DNA from: Deltaproteobacteria bacterium
GTDB taxonomy: Bacteria; Myxococcota_A; Polyangia; Polyangiales; Ga0077539
Length of the DNA: 64,000 nt
Assembly (NCBI GenBank): GCA_030694465.1
Contig: JAUXYJ010000038.1
Span: 62,001-126,000, forward strand
Reading direction: 5' to 3'
This document shows positions 44,238-53,484 of this stretch, one piece after another. Each line of letters begins with the position of its first letter. Positions within the stretch are counted from its first letter, which is position 1. The translations under genes and the position numbers were made by a program. The notes under the pieces were generated by a model. The model searched no databases and had not been told where the DNA came from. It saw only the letters and a list, made by a program, of their open reading frames with translations.

Positions 44238-44609
44238 TCATCTCCCGTTCGTTGCAACGTCGTATGCGCTGGCGGAGCAGACCACGCGACGTGCACCGCG
44301 ACCGACCACGCGCTCGTCGCGCTCGTCTGCGCGCTCGTCGCGCGCGCCGCTGCGCTCGGAAAGGTGCATCCAGTGCCCGACGAGCACCACGAGGCCGCTC
44401 GCACGGAGGGCTGGATCGCGCTGCCGCTGCCAGACGCGCTCTCGTCGCTGTGACGGAGCCAGAAAGGTCACTCGTCCCGTTCCGGCGCTCGTTTCGACGA
44501 CGTCGGGCGCAGCCACCGGGCAGCCACCGCGCAGCGCTCGAAGGAGAGTGTGCGTTTGGTCCTCGTGAGCGATCAGCACGTCGTACCGCGCTGCGTGGTA
44601 GTCTGCCAT
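44238..44609 (-). pseudogene. N-terminal remnant of a SAM-dependent methyltransferase
   Basis: From the ATG at 44609 the first 45 codons match a class I methyltransferase: MADYHAARYDVLIAHED followed by motif I VVETSAGTGRVTFLAP. After that the reading frame loses similarity and becomes Arg/Asp-rich, with no motif II or III in any single frame. The simplest reading is one or more frameshifts and truncation. Confidence 0.5.
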
Positions 44610-44674
44610 CGCGATCGGGGACCATGGTCCGCACGATGTCCGAGCGTCGCGAGCGAATTGCAAACGTGTGCTCG

Positions 44675-47600
44675 TCAGTAGCCGATCATCGCGCGGATGC
44701 TCGAGCCGACGCCCGTCGCTCGGTCGCACGGCTCGGGGCAGATGCCCGCGACGCAGCGGCTCGACGCGACACGACAACCTCCGTACCAGCTCTCGCCGTG
44801 CACTGCGTTCTCGGGGTCAGCGTCGAGCGTGTTCCAGAAGGCGTTCGTCGTCGGCAGCGCCGTAATGTCGCCGTTGGTCGTTCCGACGTAGATCCAGTTG
44901 CCGTCGCGCGAGACCACCAACGTCTCGCCGATGACGCTCCCGCGAAGGGCAGCGTGATAGGTCGTTGCGCCGGTCGCGATCGTCCCGAGCCGCACCGCGC
45001 CTCCCGCTGGCAGAGGCCGCGAACGCGGCCACATGTCGGGACCGAGAAACTGCGCGTAGGCCACGCGATCTCCCGCAGGAAACCACGCGACCGCGTACGG
45101 ATACGACGTCGGCAACGTTCGCAAGTGCGGGATCGCTCCCGGAACGGTCACCACCTGGTCTGTTACGGTGTCGAGCAGGATCACGTTGTCGCACCCGACG
45201 CTCGCCATCTCGGTCCCCGAGTTGGCGGCGTTGCGCACTTGCGCGGGGCACTGGCTCGTGCGACGCCCTGCGATCGCGAGGCGATTTCCTGATGGACTCA
45301 GCGCCATCGCGCCGAGGCCGAGCGCCGAGCCCCAGCCCGTGGTGATGTGCGAGCGGACCTCGCCGCCCATCACCGCGCAGTCGATCGCGCGATCGACCGC
45401 GATCACCGCGATCGCGTTGCCCGGCGTCGAGAGGAGCCCGCGGAAGGTCACGTAGGCCTTGTCCCCCGCGGGCATCACGAGCACGTCCCACGCGCCCTCG
45501 TTGCGCGCCTCGCGGCCGACGTCGAAGGTCTTGCATACCGTTCCGTTGTCAAGGTTGACCACGGCGAGACGATCGGTCGTCTCGAGCGTGACGAAGGCCC
45601 AGTTCGTTCCCATTCGGTCGAAGACAGCGACGCCGCGAGGACTCGCGCCGACGGCGACGCGCGTGACGCCGCTCGGCGCGCCGGCGGTGGTCGTCATCGG
45701 ATTGCGGTCGAAGTCGACCTCGCGCATCGACGTTAGATCCACGCCCACGAGCTGCCCGTCGGAGTTGGTGACCACGGCGAGACCCGTGGACGTGAGGCTC
45801 ATGTCGCGCGGCAATCGTCCGACCGAGACCGGTGGATGATCGACGCCGACGTTCGCGCCCGACGCGCTCGCCGTGGTCACCCCGTTGTCAGACAGCACCG
45901 CGAGTTCTTGCCCACAGCCGCACCACGAGCGAGTGAGCGAGCGCGGGATCGTTGATCCCACTGCGCGTTGATAGACGTACGGTCCGCCCGAGACGTAGTG
46001 GCAGAACGGCTCGGCGCGCGTCTCGTAGGCGCCGGGCGCTCCGACGCGCAGGTGGCGAGACGCGATCTCGACGCACGCTTCGCAGCGCGCGGCGTCGGTG
46101 CTCGTGTCGCCCGTCGACGCCATCGCGTTGGCGCGCAGGGTGTCGAGCGTCGCCGCGGTCGTCGTGCGGCAGATATCCGCAGCGTGAGCGCGATGAAACG
46201 TTCGCGCGAGCACAGTCGCTCGGTTGTTCGCGTCGGGCGTCGTGGCGTCCGTGGTGCCTGGCCACGGCAGCGCTGGGTCTTGATAGCTCGCGAGCAGGTT
46301 GCTCGAACCCGCCGGCGTTGCGTACGCGCTATTGGGCTCGACGCCGAGGAGCGAGAAGGTTCCTTCGCCGGTGCCTTGGAGCGACGAGATGTCGGTGCCG
46401 TCGGGGTCGATCGTCGACGCGATGCGCGTCACCGTCGCGAGGCGCAGCAGGTCGAACGTGAGCGGCGCGGTGGCGATGTTGCTGATCGTCGAGAGCGGCG
46501 GCGGAAACACGTTTGCCGCCACGTGATAGGTCAACAAGAGCTGCTCGATTGGAAAGTACGCGGTCGTCCCGAGGACGTTTACGTCGACGCCGAGCCCGTG
46601 GCTGAAGGCTCGGTTGGTCGCGCGAAACGGCTCACACTCGGGCGACGACGGCGATGCGGGAATGCTCGCCGCGCCGATGCCCACGCTGTCGCGCGCCGCG
46701 CCGATCGCGCCAAACGTCGGATCGAAGCGCCCCATGCCGTCTCCGAGCGCGCGATACACTTCGCGTACGCCAGAGGCCGCGCACACGACCACGCGCTCTC
46801 GCTGCTCTGAGAGCCCGGCGATGTTCGTGAACACATCGCTCAGGTGCACGTCACCCGCCGCGCGCATCGTCTCGCCAATGGCTCGTCCGTACAGAATGTC
46901 GGTGTGCGGAAAGCACATCGCGTCCGGCGTGCGCGGGCCAAAGAGAGGCTCCATTCCGTGGATCATTCCGGCGACTGCGCCGACGATGAGGCCGTGCGCG
47001 ACGCGCGCATCGCGCGGGAGCCACGCTGAAATAGCGGGATCGAACGCAGGATTGAACTGATCGAGGTCGCTCGAGCCCCACCGCGCCCAGCCGTGACCCG
47101 ACGACCAGTTGTCTTGCATGTAGTGCTGCGCGACCGCTTCGATCGCAAGCGCCTCGGCCTCGCACTCGCGCCACATGGGATAGAAGCGGCGGTCTGCGGC
47201 CGGGTCGCTCGCCACGATCGCCGCGCGCGTCGTCGTGCACTCGGTCGCGCGCTGAACGGCCATCGCGTGCAAGCGCTCGTACCAACGCTGCGATTGCGGC
47301 GGAAAGTGATTCGCGTTCGAAGCCCCCATGTGGCCTTTGAACGCGTGGCAGGCGAGCGCACCCTCGGTCGTGTACCCGCGCACAGGACACGTCTCGTTGC
47401 CCGACGCCCAGTCGAACAACGAGAAAGACCAGTCCGGGAGCATCGCGAACTCGTCCGGCGTAAACGCGCGCGTTCGAACACGCTCGGCTGCGGTGAAATC
47501 CACCGGCGTCATCAGCGGCAACGCAGGCGAGCCGAGCGCGCCGCCCATGCGAGTGAACACCCGCAAGCGATGCGTCGACAGCGCGGCCTCCGGGATCCCT

Positions 47601-47857
47601 GCGAAGCGCAGGCCTGCTTCGTAGATCCTGCGGTGTTCGTCTTGCTCGCCGCTCGGCGTGCGCAAGCGTTGGCGCGCGGGCTGAAAGCCTTCGGGACACT
47701 CCCACAGCGGGGACAACCGAGAGACGTCTTCGGTGGGGTCCGAGTAGACGTAGCAGGTGGAGTTCCACGCGAAGGCAGAGGACGCGCTTGCCGCGATAGA
47801 GAGCGCGACGAGAGAAGCGACGCCGAGGTGATTGCGGTGAATACTGCGGGTACGCAT
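44675..47857 (-). CDS. large secreted protein: zinc-phospholipase C-like N-terminal part plus beta-propeller
   Basis: The 1060-residue protein has a signal peptide (SSAFAWN). The mature start WNSTCYVY and the block AIEAVAQHYMQDNWSSGHGW (about 240-260) resemble zinc-dependent phospholipase C/S1-P1 nuclease-type proteins, in which a Trp1 and several His bind metals. From about 690 to 1000 there are YncE-like propeller repeats (TSTGLAVVTNSDGQLVGVD, TTDRLAVVNLDNGTV, AYVTFRG). The C-terminus has six cysteines (CRVASSRCVAGICPEPC). It starts 3 bp after the upstream lipoprotein stop, so the two are translationally coupled. Substrate is unknown. Confidence 0.75.
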   Translation of the reverse strand: MRTRSIHRNHLGVASLVALSIAASASSAFAWNSTCYVYSDPTEDVSRLSPLWECPEGFQPARQRLRTPSGEQDEHRRIYEAGLRFAGIPEAALSTHRLRVFTRMGGALGSPALPLMTPVDFTAAERVRTRAFTPDEFAMLPDWSFSLFDWASGNETCPVRGYTTEGALACHAFKGHMGASNANHFPPQSQRWYERLHAMAVQRATECTTTRAAIVASDPAADRRFYPMWRECEAEALAIEAVAQHYMQDNWSSGHGWARWGSSDLDQFNPAFDPAISAWLPRDARVAHGLIVGAVAGMIHGMEPLFGPRTPDAMCFPHTDILYGRAIGETMRAAGDVHLSDVFTNIAGLSEQRERVVVCAASGVREVYRALGDGMGRFDPTFGAIGAARDSVGIGAASIPASPSSPECEPFRATNRAFSHGLGVDVNVLGTTAYFPIEQLLLTYHVAANVFPPPLSTISNIATAPLTFDLLRLATVTRIASTIDPDGTDISSLQGTGEGTFSLLGVEPNSAYATPAGSSNLLASYQDPALPWPGTTDATTPDANNRATVLARTFHRAHAADICRTTTAATLDTLRANAMASTGDTSTDAARCEACVEIASRHLRVGAPGAYETRAEPFCHYVSGGPYVYQRAVGSTIPRSLTRSWCGCGQELAVLSDNGVTTASASGANVGVDHPPVSVGRLPRDMSLTSTGLAVVTNSDGQLVGVDLTSMREVDFDRNPMTTTAGAPSGVTRVAVGASPRGVAVFDRMGTNWAFVTLETTDRLAVVNLDNGTVCKTFDVGREARNEGAWDVLVMPAGDKAYVTFRGLLSTPGNAIAVIAVDRAIDCAVMGGEVRSHITTGWGSALGLGAMALSPSGNRLAIAGRRTSQCPAQVRNAANSGTEMASVGCDNVILLDTVTDQVVTVPGAIPHLRTLPTSYPYAVAWFPAGDRVAYAQFLGPDMWPRSRPLPAGGAVRLGTIATGATTYHAALRGSVIGETLVVSRDGNWIYVGTTNGDITALPTTNAFWNTLDADPENAVHGESWYGGCRVASSRCVAGICPEPCDRATGVGSSIRAMIGY

Positions 47858-47860
47858 CGA

Positions 47861-48613
47861 TCACATCCCTCGTCGCTGTGCGTCCACGCCGGGAACGCAG
47901 CTCGGTGTCGAGAACAAGGCGCGATCGAAGGAGCGCACCATCCCCAGGCCGCTCGTTCGCGCGGCGGCGTAGCGCGTCGCGCAGTCCGTCGGACAGCACG
48001 GCTCTTCGCTCCAGGGCGTGCTGGTCGCGCATCGGCGGACAGACGCAAAGCAGCTGTCGACGGTGCGACCTCCGCGGGCCTCGGCGCAATGAGTCACGAG
48101 CACCGCGCATCGCGCTAGCGCGTTGAGCGGCGAAGGGCTCGCCGGCCGCACGAGAACGAGCTCGGAGTGCCCGTTCGCGCCGAGCAAGAACTGCCCAGCG
48201 TCGTTCATCGGCAGGCCACCGGCGTCCAGCATCGGCAGCGGCGGAACGCTCACGCGATCGGGCGCGTACGCCGAGGCATCCTCGCGAAACACTCCCCAGG
48301 GAGGCACCGCCGAGTCCGACGATCCCGACTCTCGCGCGGCATCGGACATCACCGCGGCGTCCGACGCATCCGCGCCAGCGTCGATCGCCTCCGCGTCTCC
48401 GCCGTCCGTGGAAATGACGGAAGAATCCGGGACGGATCCGTCTTCGATCACAGTGTCCGGAAGCACGCTGCCGTCGGTCGCGGAGCTGTCTGGCGTGGAG
48501 CTGTCTGGCGCGGTGCGGTCGACGACCGCGACCACATCTACGCCCGCGTCATCTGGAGTAGAGCTCGGACAACCTGCGAGCAGGAATGCGAGCATCACGA
48601 GTGGACGTCTCAT
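47861..48613 (-). CDS. hypothetical lipoprotein with Asp/Ser-rich linker
   Basis: The ATG at 48613 gives 250 residues: lipobox LLAGC, then about 90 residues dominated by Asp, Ser, Ala and Val (DSSTPDSSATDGS type), then a C-terminal domain with eight cysteines (CAVLVTHC, CFASVRRC, CCPTDC, CVPG). The tail is probably a disulfide-bonded domain. It is the first gene of a two-gene operon with the 1060-residue propeller protein and may anchor or partner it at the surface. Repeat copy 11 lies about 37 bp upstream of its start, in opposite orientation. Confidence 0.7.
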   Translation of the reverse strand: MRRPLVMLAFLLAGCPSSTPDDAGVDVVAVVDRTAPDSSTPDSSATDGSVLPDTVIEDGSVPDSSVISTDGGDAEAIDAGADASDAAVMSDAARESGSSDSAVPPWGVFREDASAYAPDRVSVPPLPMLDAGGLPMNDAGQFLLGANGHSELVLVRPASPSPLNALARCAVLVTHCAEARGGRTVDSCFASVRRCATSTPWSEEPCCPTDCATRYAAARTSGLGMVRSFDRALFSTPSCVPGVDAQRRGM

Positions 48614-48649
48614 CAGTGGAGCGACGGTATCACCGTCCCGTGGGCGAAA

Positions 48650-48817
48650 CCAACTCAGTATCTCCTGTGAAAACAGCGGCGATCGCATCGGTGGGGCTGC
48701 GGTGCGATGCGCGCGGCCCGGAGCAACCGACCTGGCACTGCGGCGAGGCTCTCGGGCGATCGGGCCGCAGTGAGCGTGGGCGTGGGCGACTGACCGCGGT
48801 TGGAGGGACTAATCCCC
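48650..48817 (+). repeat. interspersed repeat R, copy 11 (full, well conserved)
   Basis: It starts CCAACTCAGTATCTCCTG and ends GCGGTTGGAGGGACTAATCCCC. It shows the perfect CGCATCG/CGATGCG dyad. Its right end joins directly onto a 5'-truncated SDR gene. Confidence 0.9.
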
Positions 48818-49403
48818 GTTGGCGCGTTCGGCGGGGTAGACATCCTGGTGAACAACGCCGCCGGGTGGCCGCCCACCGCGGCGATGGGCCTCAAGCTGTC
48901 GGGCTTCGAAGAGGCGATTCGCTTCAACGTTCTTGCGGGATTCGATCTGTGCAAGCGCCTCGCGCCGACGTTGCACGCGCGCAAGGGCGCGATGGGGTCT
49001 CTAGTGGACTCGGGCTTCGTCGCGTTCGAGACCTGCAAAGCCGCGGTCGATCACATGACGCGGCTGCTCGCGCGAGAGGGCTCCGACGATGCGGGTCAAC
49101 GCGATCGCCGCGGGCGCGACGCTCACAGACGCGCTGGGGCCGTTCGTCGAAGACGAGTCGCTCATGACGGCGATGAAAGAACGCACGCCGCTCGCGCGCC
49201 TCGGGGACGCAAACGAGATCGCGGCGAGGGTCCTCTTTCTCGCGAGCCCCGCTGGCGCGTGGATTATGGGCAAGCTCTTCGAGGTCGACGGCGCAACGAC
49301 CGCGAGCAACTGGCCCTGGCCCATTGCCCAACGGCCTTTGATCAACGCCACAAAATGGACCCGCGAAGCAATCGCAACTCGAACTTCGCGCTGTCACCAG
49401 TAG
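48818..49403 (+). pseudogene. 5'-truncated, frameshifted SDR oxidoreductase gene
   Basis: The coding sequence begins in the middle of an SDR protein (GGVDILVNNAAGWPP, the NNAG motif), immediately after repeat copy 11. The nucleotide-binding N-terminus is gone. The catalytic region reads FVAFETCKAAVDHM, where the usual YxxxK tyrosine is Phe and preceding residues are deleted. Near 49080 the frame shifts, after which RVNAIAAGATLTDAL and GAWIMGKLFEVDGA complete the C-terminal part in another frame. The gene is inactive by three independent criteria. Confidence 0.85.
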
Positions 49404-49415
49404 TATGTCGCGCTG

Positions 49416-50285
49416 ATGACTCAGCGCTCGAATACGGTCTTTGCGGGAGCGTTGGTGTGCTTGTCGCTGATGGGTTGCGCGCGTTCTTGCGGCGAGCCGC
49501 GAGCGGTGCGCGAGAAGTCCAGCCGCGAGTGGCGCGCGACGGCGCGCTGTCAGTCCGACCCGGCCGGGGTGCGCGCGTGGATCTTGTTTCGGGTCGATTG
49601 CTTCACCGGGGGACACGCGGAGGTAGTTGTTCCTGGCAGCGAGCGACGGGGCAACACTGTCGGAGAGCTGCAGAGAGCGTGTCGCGAGAGTCAGGCGGAC
49701 ATCCAGTTCCGCGAGACCGAGGAGGGCACCGTGCTGGCCGCCAGCGTCGCCGGCGCGTCCGAGAGCGCTGTGATCTACCGCGCACGTAACTCGGCCGTCT
49801 TCGCCGCGTCCGCTGTGGTGTCCGGTGACTCGCACCGCGCGGTCCTCTCGGCTCCTACGCCCGTTCGAGCGGTGCTGCTCGCGTTGGACCGCGGCGAGCT
49901 TCGCGACAGTGCGCGCTCGCCGATGATCGACGCCATCGATCCCACCGCGCTCGCTGCGCACAGAGCGACGCTTATCAGCTATGGGCAGCGGTGCCTCGTC
50001 CCTGCGTCGCTCGTGACGCTCATGGTCAAGGCCTCACCGGACGAGATCGCGACGCAGTTCTTCGATGCGGCATACGTGAGCGGTGACTGCCGCTCGCTGC
50101 AAAATGGCCTCGAGTCTGCGCCGCGCGACGTGGTCGGACCGCTGGTCGAGCGCTGGTTTCGCGAGCATCGCGATCACGCGGCCCCGTGGCCTGTCGCGCT
50201 CCATCGCTACGCGACCGCGCACGGGCTCTCATTGCTGATGCGGCATGCCGACGTGGACGCCGCGGTGTCCGACGCCGCACGGTGA
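49416..50285 (+). CDS. hypothetical lipoprotein
   Basis: The 289-residue protein has a lipoprotein signal (lipobox LMGC, followed by ARSC). The mature region has scattered cysteines and an alpha-helical C-terminal half (QFFDAAYVSGDCRSLQNGLE, VVGPLVERWFREH). No known family. It starts 12 bp after the SDR pseudogene ends. Confidence 0.65.
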   Translation: MTQRSNTVFAGALVCLSLMGCARSCGEPRAVREKSSREWRATARCQSDPAGVRAWILFRVDCFTGGHAEVVVPGSERRGNTVGELQRACRESQADIQFRETEEGTVLAASVAGASESAVIYRARNSAVFAASAVVSGDSHRAVLSAPTPVRAVLLALDRGELRDSARSPMIDAIDPTALAAHRATLISYGQRCLVPASLVTLMVKASPDEIATQFFDAAYVSGDCRSLQNGLESAPRDVVGPLVERWFREHRDHAAPWPVALHRYATAHGLSLLMRHADVDAAVSDAAR

Positions 50286-50289
50286 GGGC

Positions 50290-50540
50290 CGTGATCGCTC
50301 AGGTCGCGTCCAGCGTGAGCTCCGTGAGCGCTTCGGCGCACGTCTTCGAAGCGAGAGCCTCCGCGGCCGCCTTGTGTTTCGTGCCCCGTGCCCGAGGAGA
50401 AGTCCGGCCTCATTGTGCTGCGCGACTGCAGCCGCGAGCGCGCAGAGCAGATCGCCCGAGAAGACCCCTTCGTCGCGCGGCGTGCGCACGTACGCGCTCG
50501 CCGAGCGGACCGATCGCCGGCTCGACAAACGCTAGTCATG
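50290..50540 (+). pseudogene. remnant of a YCII-domain protein
   Basis: Fragments in three frames make one YCII-like sequence: ELRERFGARLRSESLRGRLV, then EEKSGLIVLRDCSRERAEQI plus AREDPFVA, then RGVRTYALAERTDRRLDKR with a stop. Two frame changes are needed to connect them, so no functional product is expected. Confidence 0.55.
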
Positions 50541-50608
50541 CCAAAGCGGCGTCGCGTCGACGTGGGGCCTTCACGCTACGCTCGACGCATAGGAAGCTCA
50601 CCCGTGCG

Positions 50609-51011
50609 ATGCTGGTCGTTCACTCTCGCGCGATGCTCGGCGCCGGCTGTCGACGATCGCTCCGGCCGATCGTTGCGCGGGTGGTCGCAGACACGAGCAT
50701 CGTCGTGGACAGCAGCGTTGTTGCAGACCCCGGGGCCACGCGCGTCGCGCTTTTGGACACCGTGGGCCTGCGCAGTGATGAGTGTCCCGAGGCGCAGCCG
50801 CGCGAAGACACGCCCTGCTCAGCGCGCCAGTACTGCATCTACCCGCAGTACGCGACGGCGGGTACGTCGTGCCATTGTCTGCTTGACGTCGGAGGCGCAG
50901 CAGCAGGGCGTGGCTACCAGTCAGTGGCACTGCGGCCCCTATCAGTTCATCGGAGTCGAGCCGCTCCCGCCGCCGGAGCTCGACCCTTGCGAGTCGACGA
51001 TCGCTGCGTGA
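50609..51011 (+). pseudogene. frameshifted small Cys-rich lipoprotein gene
   Basis: The frame from 50609 runs through DECPEAQPREDTPC, ARQYCIYPQYATAGTSCHC. The frame then changes near 50880, after which QWHCGPYQFIGVEPLPPPE and a stop follow. The joined sequence has the even cysteine pattern of other small Myxococcota lipoproteins. The N-terminal signal also looks damaged. Confidence 0.5.
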
Positions 51012-51128
51012 GCGGCGCCGCAATCGTAAGCGGGCACACGAGCGCCGCCTGAGGCTCACCGAACCTCCCTGGTTTACACACCCGAAGGGGTGTGTACCGG
51101 TACGCGCGTCGCGTTAGCATTGAAGTCA

Positions 51129-52382
51129 ATGTGGCCTGCTGATCGCTTCTCGCGCGTGTGTGTGTGCGCTCTGTTCGCGGTCTCGCTCGGCGCGAGCTCG
51201 GCGTGCCTCTCGGAAGCCACGGAAGTGAGGGTGATCGTCAACAGCAACGCTCCGACCACGCTGCCCGTGGTGTATCGCGCGTGGGTTCGGGACGGCGCGC
51301 AGCTCGCGCAAGCCGCCGGCGACGCATCCTTGTTTTGGGCGCAGTTCGCGGGGCGAGGCGCGAGCGATGGCGATTCGTTCTCGGTGGTTCCGCGCGCCGG
51401 GGTCGCGCGAGATGGCGTGTTCTCGGTGCTGGTCGAGGCGCAGAGCGGGATGCTCGTCGTACGTCGCGTGCTTCGCGCGAGGTTCACGCCTCGTGTCTCG
51501 ACGACGCTGCGGATCCCGCTCAATTTTGACTGCACGCTCGAGACGTCTGGGTGCCTCGGGTCGCCGATCCCGTGCACGATTCAGCGCCTGTGCGAAGAAC
51601 GCGGGCAAACCTGCGGCGAGAGCGGTCAGTGCATCCCGATCGATGTGGTCGCCAACCGAGAGGACGGCGGCGTCGATGGCGCCGTGCTCTCGGTTCTTCC
51701 CCGCAGCGACGCGAGCGCCATGAATGATGCGGCCGACGACCGCGCGCGAGACGCGGAGGATGTCCAATCCATCGACGACGTGGCGGACAGCGGCGCCGCG
51801 GACGTGCCGACGATGGACTCGTGCGCCCCTTCCTGCGCGGGACGCGTCTGCGGTAGCAACGGCTGCAGCGGATCGTGCGGAACGTGCAGCGGAGGGCTCA
51901 CTTGCAACGGCAGCGGTCAGTGCGTGATGAGCTGTACGCCCAACTGCGCGGGACGCGTCTGCGGTAGCAACGGCTGCAGCGGATCGTGCGGCAGTTGCAC
52001 GGCGCCACGCACGTGCAACGGCAGCGGGCAATGCGTGTGCACTCCGAGCTGTGCGGGCAAACGATGCGGCCCCGACGGCTGCGGCGGCTCTTGCGGCTCG
52101 TGCCCGGCAGGGCTCACGTGCAACGGCGCCGGCACCGGGTGCTTCTGTCCCGCTGGCTGCTCGGGCTCCTCGTCGAACTGTCGCGACGCGTGCGGCTATT
52201 CGAACACCGCGTGTCGATCGCAGTGCCCCTCGAATCGCACGTGCAACCTGGGCACAGGCAACTGCGACTGCGCGACGATCACCTGCGGGACCACGTGCTG
52301 CCCGACAGGAACGATCTACTGTCGAGGCAGCGTGTGCTGCACAGACTGCGGTCGCCCGAGCCCCGTCTGCAACCTATGCTGA
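51129..52382 (+). CDS. cysteine-rich repeat secreted protein
   Basis: The ATG at 51129 gives 417 residues with an N-terminal hydrophobic signal and a possible lipobox (ASSAC). After an N-terminal beta-rich domain (VRVIVNSNAPTTLPVVYRAW) and an Asp-rich linker (about 190-235) come three copies of a roughly 37-residue module of the form C-x3-C-AGRVCGSNGCSGSCGxC-x-GxTCNGSGQC, then denser Cys pairs to the end (CCPTGTIYC, CCTDCG). It is probably a disulfide-rich surface protein, related in style to the 8122-10518 lipoprotein but with a different repeat. Confidence 0.75.
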   Translation: MWPADRFSRVCVCALFAVSLGASSACLSEATEVRVIVNSNAPTTLPVVYRAWVRDGAQLAQAAGDASLFWAQFAGRGASDGDSFSVVPRAGVARDGVFSVLVEAQSGMLVVRRVLRARFTPRVSTTLRIPLNFDCTLETSGCLGSPIPCTIQRLCEERGQTCGESGQCIPIDVVANREDGGVDGAVLSVLPRSDASAMNDAADDRARDAEDVQSIDDVADSGAADVPTMDSCAPSCAGRVCGSNGCSGSCGTCSGGLTCNGSGQCVMSCTPNCAGRVCGSNGCSGSCGSCTAPRTCNGSGQCVCTPSCAGKRCGPDGCGGSCGSCPAGLTCNGAGTGCFCPAGCSGSSSNCRDACGYSNTACRSQCPSNRTCNLGTGNCDCATITCGTTCCPTGTIYCRGSVCCTDCGRPSPVCNLC

Positions 52383-52962
52383 GCGCTCACGGCGCGCCAC
52401 CACGCAGGACGTGGGGATCACCAAGCGCCTGACGGGTATCGTTCTCTTTGCCAGAGAAGTGCCGGTGAAATCACGGCCGTCACCGACGGAGAAGGCCGCG
52501 CGCGATCCACGCCCGCACGCTGGGGTGCGCGAAGAGAACGCGCGGGACGCGAGGTTGCGTCCGGACGCACGGTCGTAGAGGGTGACGGTGGCGTCGGTCC
52601 CGGTCCTGCCGATCTCCGTGCGCGTGCCCTCGGCGATCCCTGCGAGCGGACCGCGAATGATCTCCCCGAGCCAACACTCGGCCATCCCTGCGAGCCCGAA
52701 CAGCTGCCCGCGTGAGAGCTCCGCATCGTGCAAGGAAGGGCCGAGCCGGAGGCGTCTTCGACACAAAGGCATCGCGGATCAGCACGGCCGAGCGCGTGAC
52801 CTTCCAAGGAGCGAGCACGGAGGTACGTTGTCTGTGCGACGGACAGCCCCCGACGTTCTCGCGCGTCGAGCTTGACGATCAAGACCGCGGCTATCTTCCC
52901 AAGGGATTAGTGAGCGGCGGCGACGAATTGTAGGGCGCTCGCGCGAGTGGTACGTTCGACGG
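52383..52962. other. 580-bp region, possible degenerate gene on the minus strand
   Basis: Protein-like fragments are seen on the minus strand in different frames (VTRSAVLIRDAFVSKTPP near 52790; GEIIRGPLAGIAEGTRTEIG near 52640). They could be one frameshifted gene of unknown family. I cannot confirm it. Confidence 0.3.
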
Positions 52963-53484
52963 ATGCCGAACGTAATCACGAAGCCCTCCCCGTGGTTTAA
53001 GCGCTTTCTGGTACTCGCGACGGCCAGCGTGACGCTTGGTGTCCCCTATTTCGCGAGCGATGGTTTCGCGGACGCGGGCCCGTGGACGGGCTTCGATTCG
53101 GCGGCGAACGATTCGACGATTCCCGATCCGACTCGCGAAGACACGGCGCCTTCTGTACGTACGCGAGGACTCGCGCTCGCCGCGCGCGCCGCGTCGGACA
53201 GTGACAAACGCAACACATGCCGAGGGAGCTGCGGCTCGATCGGCGACGGTGACTTGCGCAACTTCTGCCGCGGCAATTGCGGCTCCATCGGCGATAGCGA
53301 CACACGCAACTTCTGCCGTGAGAGCTGCGGCTCCATCGGCAACGGCGACATGCGCAACCTTTGCCGCGGCGACTGCGGCTCCATCGGCGACGGTGACTTG
53401 CGTAACTTCTGTCGCGGCAATTGCGGCTCCATCAACGACGGTGACTTGCGCAACTACTGCCGCGGAAGCTGCGGTTCGATCTAG
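52963..53484 (+). CDS. secreted protein with 16-residue CRGxCGSI-DxDLRN tandem repeats
   Basis: The 173-residue protein has an N-terminal signal or anchor segment (FLVLATASVTLGV). Residues 86-173 consist of five full and one partial copies of a 16-residue unit, consensus CRGxCGSIGDGDLRNF, each with two cysteines four apart. Differences between copies are mostly conservative and third-position, so the repeat is under protein-level selection rather than a recent DNA duplication (inference). The CxxxC spacing and Asp residues could bind metal or form a disulfide ladder. No family function is known to me. Confidence 0.7.
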   Translation: MPNVITKPSPWFKRFLVLATASVTLGVPYFASDGFADAGPWTGFDSAANDSTIPDPTREDTAPSVRTRGLALAARAASDSDKRNTCRGSCGSIGDGDLRNFCRGNCGSIGDSDTRNFCRESCGSIGNGDMRNLCRGDCGSIGDGDLRNFCRGNCGSINDGDLRNYCRGSCGSI

